Of a DNA stretch of 10,728 nt, positions 5,070 to 10,728 are shown piece after piece. The notes under the pieces were generated by a model. That model was not told the origin of the DNA and made no database searches. It worked only from the letters and a program-made list of their open reading frames with translations. Source of the DNA: Solirubrobacteraceae bacterium (GTDB lineage: Bacteria; Actinomycetota; Thermoleophilia; Solirubrobacterales; Solirubrobacteraceae); the NCBI GenBank assembly GCA_017882405.1, contig JADGPO010000088.1, positions 1 through 10,728 on the forward strand, given 5' to 3'. Position numbers and translations under genes: made by a program. The first letter of the stretch is position 1. The number at the start of each line of letters is the position of its first letter.

Positions 5070-5159
5070 CGGAGAGGGGGGGATTCGAACCCCCGAACGA
5101 GGTTGACCCCCGTTACGCGATTTCCAATCGCGCCCGTTCAGCCGCTCCGGCACCTCTCC
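5070..5159 (-). tRNA. tRNA-Ser, anticodon GGA
   Basis: On the minus strand the 90-base sequence folds as a class II tRNA. The acceptor stem GGAGAGG (5159-5153) pairs with CCTCTCC (5077-5071), and the discriminator is G at 5070, as expected for serine. The anticodon stem CGCGA/TCGCG encloses the loop TTGGAAA, giving anticodon GGA (reads UCC and UCU). A long variable arm (around AACG...CGTT) identifies the serine/leucine/tyrosine class. The T arm is GGGGG-TTCGAAT-CCCCC. CCA is not encoded; the next bases are TTG. It is transcribed in the same direction as the aminopeptidase gene that ends 36 bases upstream. Confidence 0.97.
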
Positions 5160-5170
5160 GGGAGTCCGAC

Positions 5171-5176
5171 AGCGTA
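5171..5176 (-). promoter_or_regulatory. Possible -10 box for tRNA-Ser
   Basis: TACGCT on the minus strand (5176-5171) fits the TANNNT pattern and predicts a start near 5164, 5 bases before the mature tRNA 5' end. No clear -35 is visible. Read-through from the aminopeptidase gene is the alternative. Confidence 0.3.
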
Positions 5177-5195
5177 GCGCCGCCAGTGGGCGCCC

Positions 5196-6401
5196 CTAGA
5201 GCTGCCAGCGGCCGTCGCGCAGCAGCGGGACCTCGCGGCCATCCTGCAGGGTGCCGGTGACGGCGACCTCGTTGCCGCCGATCATGAAGTCGGTGTGGAT
5301 CTTGGAGCGGTTGACCCGAGGATGCTCGTCCTCGGAGCTGACGCCCTGCAGATAACCGTGGCCCAGCGCGATATGGCTGGCGGCGTTCTCGTCGAGCAGG
5401 GTGTCGTAGAAGACGGTCCCCAGCGGGCCGATGCGGCCCTCGCGATCGACCAGCGCCACCTCGCCGAGCCGGGCCGCGCCGTCGTCGATCTCGGTCATCC
5501 CGCGCAGCACCTCGGCGCCCTCGTCGGCCTTGATGGACACGACCCGGCCCGCCTCGAACGTGACCTTGAGCCCGGTGATCGTGGTGCCGGCCGTGAACAG
5601 CGGCTTGGTGGCGGCCACCGTCCCGCTCACGCGCTCGGGATCGGGGGTGGTGAACACCTCTTCGGTGGGGAGGTTCGGCCGGGAGTCGATCCCGTCGACG
5701 GTCTCGAAGTCGGCGGCGATCCAGTGGCTGGAGGGCAGCAGCCCGATCCGCAGGTCGGTCCCGGGCCCCTCCAGGTGCAGTTCGTCCAGTCTCAGCTCGT
5801 CTAGCTGGCCGGCCACGCGCGTCAGTTGCTCAAGCCGTGACTTCCAGGCGGCCTCCGGGTCGCGCTCGTCGAGGCGGCAGATGTGGGCGATCTCGCCCCA
5901 CAGCCGGGCCAGCGCCGCCGCCGGCTCCAGCCGTGGATGCACCAGCGTCGCCCAGGCCGGGTTGGGGCAGGGGACGATCGTCCAGTTGGTGGTGCGCTCG
6001 TTGACCAGGGTCATCGACTCGGGAACGCGGGGCAGCTGGTCCAGCGCGATCAGCTGGGGGTCGATGCCGTCAAGCGCGCGGGGGGCGCTGGGTCCCGAGA
6101 GCCCGATCCGTGCACACCGCAGCTCGCCGAGCGCCAGGATGCGCTCGCCGATCCACGGCGGGACGAAGCTCAGCGACTCAGCTGCGGCGTGCAGCGCCCG
6201 CGCGCGCTTGAAGTAGGGGTCGAACACCGACAGGTCGACGAACTTGGCGCCCGCCGCGTAGGCGGCCTCGGCGATCGCGCGGGCCACGGCCTCCTTGCCG
6301 GGCTCGGAGGAGATGGCGACGATCTGGCCCGGCTGTACGTTGGCGCCGAGCCCGACGGCAAGCTGGGCCAGGGCGGCGGTGTAGGTCTCGACGTCGCTCA
6401 T
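5196..6401 (-). CDS. Aminopeptidase, M29 family (AmpS/PepS type)
   Basis: The 401-residue protein is a co-catalytic metallopeptidase that removes N-terminal residues from peptides in the cytoplasm. The N-terminal Rossmann-like half (QPGQIVAISS, AYAAGAKFVDLSVFDP) is followed by the metal-binding C-terminal half. Motifs, numbered from the ATG: NLPTEEVFTTPD with the Glu247-Glu248 pair; LGEVALVD with Glu314; FYDTLLDENAASHIALGHGY with His343; and NRSKIHTDFMIG with His369 and Asp371. These match the five known M29 ligands in order and spacing, and the length is typical. I place the start at ATG 6401-6399. A GTG directly before it (6404) would add one residue. There is no Shine-Dalgarno sequence. 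A TANNNT hexamer (TACCGT, 6425-6420) inside a palindrome lies 15-18 bases upstream. It is divergent from the acyl-CoA ligase gene. Confidence 0.95.
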   Translation of the reverse strand: MSDVETYTAALAQLAVGLGANVQPGQIVAISSEPGKEAVARAIAEAAYAAGAKFVDLSVFDPYFKRARALHAAAESLSFVPPWIGERILALGELRCARIGLSGPSAPRALDGIDPQLIALDQLPRVPESMTLVNERTTNWTIVPCPNPAWATLVHPRLEPAAALARLWGEIAHICRLDERDPEAAWKSRLEQLTRVAGQLDELRLDELHLEGPGTDLRIGLLPSSHWIAADFETVDGIDSRPNLPTEEVFTTPDPERVSGTVAATKPLFTAGTTITGLKVTFEAGRVVSIKADEGAEVLRGMTEIDDGAARLGEVALVDREGRIGPLGTVFYDTLLDENAASHIALGHGYLQGVSSEDEHPRVNRSKIHTDFMIGGNEVAVTGTLQDGREVPLLRDGRWQL

Positions 6402-6416
6402 CACGTGTGTCTTGCC

Positions 6417-6427
6417 CGTACGGTACG
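6417..6427. promoter_or_regulatory. Small palindrome over a possible aminopeptidase -10 box
   Basis: CGTAC-G-GTACG is a perfect 11-base inverted repeat. It overlaps the minus-strand hexamer TACCGT (6425-6420), which would start transcription near 6413, about 12 bases before the ATG. The arms are short enough to occur by chance. Confidence 0.3.
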
Positions 6428-6517
6428 CGGCGGAACCATCCGGGGCGCGATCTTCCTGGGGACGGCTGCGCCAGTGGGGGATCGCGGGCGCGGGGAGCGG
6501 GAGCCCTAGTTGGCGTT

Positions 6518-6549
6518 CGCCGCCCGAAACACGCTCTCAGCGGGCGGCG
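6518..6549. promoter_or_regulatory. 9-bp inverted repeat upstream of the acyl-CoA ligase
   Basis: CGCCGCCCG (6518-6526) and CGGGCGGCG (6541-6549) are perfect inverted copies separated by 14 bases. The right arm directly abuts TAGTCT (6550-6555), a TANNNT -10 candidate that would start transcription near 6562 and leave a leader of about 27 bases. This placement suits an operator for a fatty-acid-responsive regulator. It could also be an unrelated GC-rich hairpin, and there is no T-tract. Confidence 0.4.
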
Positions 6550-6578
6550 TAGTCTCCGTGATGACCGCCGCGACCGAT

Positions 6579-6587
6579 GGGAGAGAG
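6579..6587 (+). promoter_or_regulatory. Ribosome binding site deciding the ligase start
   Basis: The purine run GGGAGAGAG ends 1 base before the ATG at 6589, with its GGGAG core 5-6 bases upstream. It favours that ATG over the in-frame ATG at 6577, which has no purine-rich sequence before it and overlaps the run itself. Confidence 0.55.
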
Positions 6588-6588
6588 C

Positions 6589-8202
6589 ATGCGCGAAGGC
6601 CTGATGATGGACGATTACCCGCTGTCGTTGACCAAGGTGGTCGAGCGGGTCGAGCGCTTCAGTGCCGGGCGCGAGGTCGTCTTTCGCCGTCCGGACCGGT
6701 CGGTCGGACGGACGACCTTCGGGGCCTGCGTCGAGCGGTCGCGGCGTCTGGGCTCGGCGCTCGCCGGGCTGGGCATCGAGCAGGGCGATCCCGTCGCCAC
6801 GCTGATGTGGAACCAGCCCGAGCATCTGGAGCTGTACTTCGCGGTGCCGGCGATGGGCGCGGTGCTTCACACCCTCAACCCGCGGCTGCACCGCGACGAG
6901 CTCGGCTTCATCGTCAATGACGCCGAGGACCGGGTGATCGTCGTCGACGAGTCGCTGCTCGACGTGTTCGAGAACTTCCACGAGGCGCGGGACTTCGAGC
7001 ACGTGATCGTCGTGCGCCGCTCCGACGACGAGCTGCCCGATGGCTACCTGGATTACGAGGCGCTGCTCGCCGACGCCGAGCCGTTGCGGTGGCCGCCCGA
7101 CGACGAGCGTCGGGCCTCGGCAATGTGCTACACGTCGGGCACCACCGGGCGGCCCAAGGGCGTGGTCTACTCGCACCGCTCGCAGGTGCTGCATTCGCTG
7201 GTGGCGGCGCTCCCCGACGTAAAGGACGTCTCGCGCCGCGACACGTTGCTGCCGGTGGTGCCGATGTTCCACGCCAATGCCTGGGGCCTGATCTACACGG
7301 CAGCGCTGACCGGCGCGGGGCTCGTGCTCCCCGGCCCGCGACTGGATGCCGAGTCGGTGCTCGACCTGCTGGCCGACCACGGCGTGACGATCACCGCCGG
7401 GGTGCCCACGGTGTGGATGGCGGTCCTGGAGGCGATCGAGTCCGAGCCCGAGCGCTGGGACCTGAGCGCGCTGCGCCACCTGGTGGTGGGCGGCTCGGCC
7501 GCGCCCCAGAGCATGCTCAAGGGCTTTGACAAGCACGGCCTGAGGATCATCCACGCTTGGGGCATGACCGAAACATCTCCCCTGGGCAGCATCAGCCGCC
7601 CCCCGCGCGAGCTCGACGATGCCCCCGAGCAGGAGGTTCTCGACTACCGCAGCCGGCAGGGCACCGCCTCGCCGTTCGTGGACATCCGCGCGCGCGGCGA
7701 TGACGGGGAGCTGGTCGCCTGGGACGACGAGGCGATGGGCGAACTGGAGGTCCGCGGGCCGTGGGTCGCGCGCGCCTACCACCGTGGTCAGGGCGAGGAG
7801 AAGTTCTCCGACGACGGCTGGTTCTCCACCGGCGACGTGGTCAAGATCGACGCGGGCGGAAACCTGAAGATCTGCGATCGCTCCAAGGACCTGGTCAAGT
7901 CCGGCGGGGAATGGATCTCCTCGGTCGACCTGGAGAACCTGCTGATGGCCCATCCCGACGTGGTGGAGGCGGCGGTGATCGCGATCCCCGACGATCGCTG
8001 GGGCGAGCGGCCCCTGGCGGTGGTGGTCGCGCGCGATGGGCGCGACCTCGATCCCGACCAGCTGCGCGAGCATCTGTCGGGTACCTACGCCAAGTGGCAG
8101 ATCCCGGACCGCTTCGAGTTCATCGACGAGATCCCGCGCACCGCCACCGGCAAGTTCAAGAAGACCGCGCTGCGCGAGCAGTTCGTGGAGGAGAAGGTCT
8201 AG
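6589..8202 (+). CDS. Fatty acyl-CoA ligase, AlkK/FadD-like (ANL superfamily)
   Basis: The 537-residue enzyme activates a carboxylic acid with ATP to an acyl-adenylate and transfers it to CoA. Motifs in order: P-loop YTSGTTGRPKGVVYSHRS from 181 (Lys190); PMFHANAWGLIYTAALTGAG, a stretch characteristic of the AlkK/DmdB branch; HAWGMTETSPLG from 322 (Glu328); DDGWFSTGDVVKI with ribose-binding Asp416; CDRSKDLVKSGGEWISSVDL, the hinge and CoA-domain motif; and PRTATGKFKK with catalytic Lys522. Length is normal and all key residues are present. A medium- or long-chain fatty acid is the likeliest substrate, but the related DmdB (methylmercaptopropionate) ligases share these signatures, so chain length is open. 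It is divergent from the aminopeptidase gene, has a strong ribosome site, and ends in a TAG that overlaps the matB stop on the other strand. Confidence 0.93.
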   Translation: MREGLMMDDYPLSLTKVVERVERFSAGREVVFRRPDRSVGRTTFGACVERSRRLGSALAGLGIEQGDPVATLMWNQPEHLELYFAVPAMGAVLHTLNPRLHRDELGFIVNDAEDRVIVVDESLLDVFENFHEARDFEHVIVVRRSDDELPDGYLDYEALLADAEPLRWPPDDERRASAMCYTSGTTGRPKGVVYSHRSQVLHSLVAALPDVKDVSRRDTLLPVVPMFHANAWGLIYTAALTGAGLVLPGPRLDAESVLDLLADHGVTITAGVPTVWMAVLEAIESEPERWDLSALRHLVVGGSAAPQSMLKGFDKHGLRIIHAWGMTETSPLGSISRPPRELDDAPEQEVLDYRSRQGTASPFVDIRARGDDGELVAWDDEAMGELEVRGPWVARAYHRGQGEEKFSDDGWFSTGDVVKIDAGGNLKICDRSKDLVKSGGEWISSVDLENLLMAHPDVVEAAVIAIPDDRWGERPLAVVVARDGRDLDPDQLREHLSGTYAKWQIPDRFEFIDEIPRTATGKFKKTALREQFVEEKV

Positions 8203-9650
8203 GGCTGGTCCGCGCCCAGGCGCTTCTTCTGGACCTTGCCCATCTCGTTGCGGGGCAGGTCGTCGAGCAGGTGCACCACCCGCGGGCGCTTGTGGGGCGC
8301 GAGCTGGCCGGCCACGTGGTCGATCAGCTCGTGCTCCTGCGCGGACTGGCCGTCGCGCAGCACCACCCACGCGACCACGCGCTCGCCCAGGTCGTCGTCG
8401 GGCTCGCCCGTGACCGCGGCATCGGCCACCGCCGGGTGCTCGCGCAGCGACCCCTCGATCTCGCCGGCGCCGATCTTGTAGCCGCCTGACTTGATCAGGT
8501 CGGTGGCCCGCCGGCCGACCAGCCGGATGTATCCGTCCGCGCGGCGCGTGGCCATGTCCCCCGTGGCAAACCAGCCGTCGCGCAGCGCCTCGGCGGTCGC
8601 GTCGGGACGGTTCAGATAGCCCAGGAACACGTTCGGTCCGCGCACCTGGAGCTCGCCGATCGTCTCGTCGTCGTGGGCGTCCAGCTCGGAGCCGTCGTCG
8701 TCGACGAGGCGCACCTCGACCCCTTTCAGGGGCGGGCCGACGGTGCCGGGAGCGGGCTCGCCGTCGGCACGGATCGCCGTGTTCATCAGCGTCTCGGTCA
8801 TCCCGTAGCGCTCGACGACCGTGCGGCCGGTGAGGCGCTCCAGCCGTGCATGCTCGGCCGCGGGCAGCGCCGCCGAGCCGGACACCAGCAGCCGCGCGCG
8901 GCCCAGGGCCGCCGCCAGCTCGCCTGACTCCTCGGCGGCGTCGGCCAGACGCCGGTACATCGTCGGGACGCCGAACAGCATCGTCGCCCCCCCCGCCAGC
9001 GCCTCGGTCACCGCTTCGGGCGAGAAGCGCCCCAGATGCATCGCCCGGCCGCCCCGGCGCAGCGGCCCGAGGATCCCCACCACCAGCCCGTGCACGTGAA
9101 ACAGCGGCAGCGCGTGGGCGACGACGTCGCTCTCTGTCCACTCCCAGGCGTCGGCCAGCGCGTCCAGGTTGGAGGCGATCGCACGGCGGGGCATGACGGC
9201 GCCCTTGGGCGCTCCGGTGGTGCCCGAGGTGTAGACGATCAGCGCCGGGTCGTCGTCGCCGGCGTCGGCGGGGGATGCGGGCGCGACGGCGTGGACGCCG
9301 TCGAGATCGACGACGGCGCGGCGCAGCTCGGCCAGCGCCTCAGGTACCTCGGTCCCGAGGGCGACCAGCAGCACCTCGGGGGCGGCGTCGGAGACGATGT
9401 GCGCCAGCTCGCTGCTTCCCGACTTGGGGTTGATCGGCACGACCGGCACTCCGGCCTGGAGAGCGCCGACCACGGCCACGGCGGTCTCGATCCGCGACTC
9501 GGCGATCACCGCAGCCCGGCCCGCGCCCGCCAGCTGGGCGGCGACCCGGCCGGCCGCCTCCGCCAGCTGGGCATAGGTGAGCGAGCGGTCGGGGAACGAC
9601 AGCGCGACCCGGTCCGAGCCCTCCTGGAGTGCCCCGAACAGCGCGCTCAC
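8199..9650 (-). CDS. matB: Malonyl-CoA synthetase, MatB type
   Basis: The 483-residue enzyme makes malonyl-CoA (and often methylmalonyl-CoA) from the diacid, ATP and CoA. Length and sequence recall streptomycete MatB closely: SLFxAL-like N-terminus, NPKSGSSELAHIVSDAAP (74-91), P-loop YTSGTTGAPKGAV (140-152), LPLFHVHGLVVGILGPLRRG (181-200), ERYGMTETLMNTAIRADGEP (280-299, including Arg281), DGWFATGDMA with Asp365, GRRATDLIKSGGYKIGAGEI (379-398), and PRNEMGKVQKKRL with catalytic Lys472. The start is GTG at 9650-9648, with GCGGGG a few bases upstream as a weak ribosome site. The upstream hydrolase remnant ends 13 bases before it, so matB was probably the downstream gene of an operon. No malonate transporter or decarboxylase (MatC, MatA) is visible. 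Loss of upstream DNA could have changed its expression. Confidence 0.92.
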   Translation of the reverse strand: MSALFGALQEGSDRVALSFPDRSLTYAQLAEAAGRVAAQLAGAGRAAVIAESRIETAVAVVGALQAGVPVVPINPKSGSSELAHIVSDAAPEVLLVALGTEVPEALAELRRAVVDLDGVHAVAPASPADAGDDDPALIVYTSGTTGAPKGAVMPRRAIASNLDALADAWEWTESDVVAHALPLFHVHGLVVGILGPLRRGGRAMHLGRFSPEAVTEALAGGATMLFGVPTMYRRLADAAEESGELAAALGRARLLVSGSAALPAAEHARLERLTGRTVVERYGMTETLMNTAIRADGEPAPGTVGPPLKGVEVRLVDDDGSELDAHDDETIGELQVRGPNVFLGYLNRPDATAEALRDGWFATGDMATRRADGYIRLVGRRATDLIKSGGYKIGAGEIEGSLREHPAVADAAVTGEPDDDLGERVVAWVVLRDGQSAQEHELIDHVAGQLAPHKRPRVVHLLDDLPRNEMGKVQKKRLGADQP

Positions 9651-9663
9651 GCGACCCCGCAGC

Positions 9664-9846
9664 TCAGCGGCCGAGCCAGCGCGCCGGATTTCTCACGAAC
9701 ACCATGTCGAACACGCCGTCGTCCATCACGCCCTGCTCGCGCAGCCACGGGACGACCTCCTCGAACACCAGCGTGAACGACCAGTTGTGGATCGCCGGCG
9801 AGGCGATGAGCTGTTCGATGACGTCGGGCGGGAACCAGTCGGTGCC
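9664..9846 (-). pseudogene. C-terminal remnant of a phosphotriesterase-family hydrolase
   Basis: Read in the frame ending with TGA at 9666-9664, the sequence encodes 60 residues with no start of their own: GTDWFPPDVIEQL, then HNWSFTLVFEEVVPWLREQG, then MVFVRNPARWLGR. The DWFPP, NWSxT, vvPxLRexGV and NPxRxL elements in this order match the C-terminal end of phosphotriesterase-related proteins (metal-dependent amidohydrolase fold, lactonase or esterase activities). The metal-binding and catalytic parts, normally some 250 residues upstream, are absent. Immediately before it in the same frame the bases belong to the ligase gene, read out of frame. The fragment overlaps the foreign tail of the ligase reading frame and ends 13 bases before matB. 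The original gene was probably cotranscribed with matB. The family assignment is from pattern recognition and should be confirmed by search. Confidence 0.7.
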
Positions 9847-10728
9847 TTGAGCACCTTGCCGGCGGGATTGCGTGGCAGCGGCTCGTGGCGCAGCTGGACG
9901 TATTGCGGGACCTTGAAGTCGGCGATCCGCTCCCGCATGTGCGCGACGATCGCCGCCACGTCGGCGTCGTCTGAAGCGGGCACGATCACGGCGCCGACCT
10001 TCTCGCCCATCATCTCGTCGGGCACCGGAATCACGGCGGCTTCACCGACGCCAGGGGCGCCGGCCAGCGCGCTCTCGACCTCGATGCAGTACACGTTCTC
10101 GCCGCCACGGTTGATCATGTCCTTGGCGCGGTCGACGACGTAAAGCAGCCCATCGCCCCCGATCCGCGCCAGGTCGCCGGTGTGCAGCCACCCGTCCACG
10201 AAGGTCTCCGCGGTCGCCTCGGGCTTGTTCCAGTAGCCCGCGACGACATTCTCGCCGCGCACCAGCAGCTCACCGACGCCCGTCCGCTCGTCCGGCGCGT
10301 CGACGGCGATGTCCACGACCGGCATCGCGAAGCCCACGCTGTCGGCGTGCTCCGCCGCCTCCTCGTGCGGGAGGAACGTGGTCAGCGACGAGGTCTCGGT
10401 CAGGCCGAAGCCGTTGCCTACCCGGGCGGTGGGGAATGCTTCCATGATCTTGTGGACCGAGTCGGCGGCGATCGGCGCGCCCCCATACGAGACCCAGCGC
10501 ACCCTGCTCAGATCGGTCTGTTCAAACAGCGGGTGACGGGTGAGAGCGTGGTAGATCGCCGGCACCGAGGTGAGCATTTGCACCCCCTCCTCGCTTGCGG
10601 TGCGCAAGAAGCCCTCGAGGTCCAGTGGGTTGGCCAGCACGAACGTCCGGCCCCCGAGCTCGGTCATCACCAGCAGCTGGCTGTTGGTGCCGGTGACGTG
10701 AAACAGCGGAACGTTGATCAGCGTGGCC
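9726..10728 (-). pseudogene. Acyl-CoA ligase (ANL), 5' end outside window, C-terminus replaced out of frame
   Basis: 333 residues are visible, and the N-terminal part with the P-loop lies beyond the right edge. Motifs in order from the edge: VPLFHVTGTNSQLL; VSYGGAPIAADSV; VGNGFGLTETSSLTTFLPHE, the adenine-binding region; VDGWLHTGDLARIGGDGLLY with the ribose-binding Asp; DRAKDMINRGGENVYCIEVE, the hinge; and PRNPAGKVLK with the catalytic Lys. This matches long-chain fatty acyl-CoA synthetases of the actinobacterial FadD type. After KVLK (codon ending at 9846) the family pattern stops. The next 39 residues are a Ser/Arg-rich tail that is the out-of-frame reading of a phosphotriesterase C-terminus. 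Only the last 10-20 ordinary residues appear lost and every visible catalytic residue remains, so the protein might still work. I label it broken because the frame runs into another gene. A start at 10670 is internal and not the true start. Confidence 0.75.

Noticed and set aside
2908..5159. Functional linkage of serS and tRNA-Ser(GGA)
   Set aside because: They are on opposite strands with a gene between them. The proximity may be chance and nothing in the sequence ties their expression together.
4818..5177. Short plus-strand open frames that could be a small protein
   Set aside because: The frame reads straight across the tRNA-Ser gene and has shadow-like Arg-rich composition with no motif or ribosome site.
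6178..9141. 987-residue open frame on the minus strand
   Set aside because: It runs antisense through the fatty acyl-CoA ligase and crosses parts of matB and the aminopeptidase gene in other frames. Its composition is Arg/Ala/Gly-rich as expected for a shadow frame in GC-rich DNA, and all three true genes have full motifs.

Overview
The window reads as a chromosomal segment from a high-GC actinobacterium. The best guess is Thermoleophilia (Solirubrobacterales-like). This is an inference from the very high GC content, a tRNA without an encoded CCA, start codons sitting directly behind -10 hexamers, the streptomycete-like malonyl-CoA synthetase and the overall protein style. No marker gene here fixes the taxon. 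Apart from one broken locus it looks like housekeeping and central metabolism. I see no phage, transposase, CRISPR array or integrase.

Layout. At 1-672, on the minus strand, are the first two genes of a complex I operon: nuoA, then nuoB cut by the window edge. A promoter with a palindromic candidate operator lies just upstream. A divergent small four-helix membrane protein (797-1240) meets a convergent flavin reductase-like protein (1249-1722). A roughly 200-base repeat-rich spacer follows (1723-1928) with a long imperfect hairpin. Next is a divergent pair of predicted lipoproteins: a cupredoxin-fold protein that appears to have lost its copper ligands (1929-2300, minus) and a class I cytochrome c (2326-2889, plus). 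Their -10 boxes overlap. serS (2908-4152) follows the cytochrome closely. A convergent zinc-ribbon/PAS-like protein (4181-4714) comes next, then a gene-poor 355-base stretch with a nested palindrome, then tRNA-Ser(GGA) and an M29 aminopeptidase, both on the minus strand.

The right third holds three ANL-superfamily acyl-CoA ligases. An AlkK/FadD-type fatty acyl-CoA ligase (6589-8202, plus) converges on matB (8199-9650, minus), and their stop codons share one CTAG. Upstream of matB is a third ligase (minus, open at the right edge). Its reading frame runs, out of frame, into the last 60 codons of a phosphotriesterase-family hydrolase. This looks like a deletion, a frameshift or an assembly junction, and it is the oddest locus in the window.

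How the genes work together. nuoA/nuoB and the cytochrome/cupredoxin pair point to respiratory electron transfer. The ligases activate fatty acids and malonate to CoA thioesters for degradation or lipid/polyketide building. serS and tRNA-Ser serve translation. A theme across the left half is near-leaderless expression: four start codons have a -10-like hexamer 6 to 10 bases upstream and no convincing Shine-Dalgarno sequence. I did not find a clear new multi-gene system. The best leads are the broken ligase/hydrolase junction, the copper-site-less cupredoxin beside a cytochrome, the zinc-ribbon/PAS protein and the dispersed palindromic repeat.
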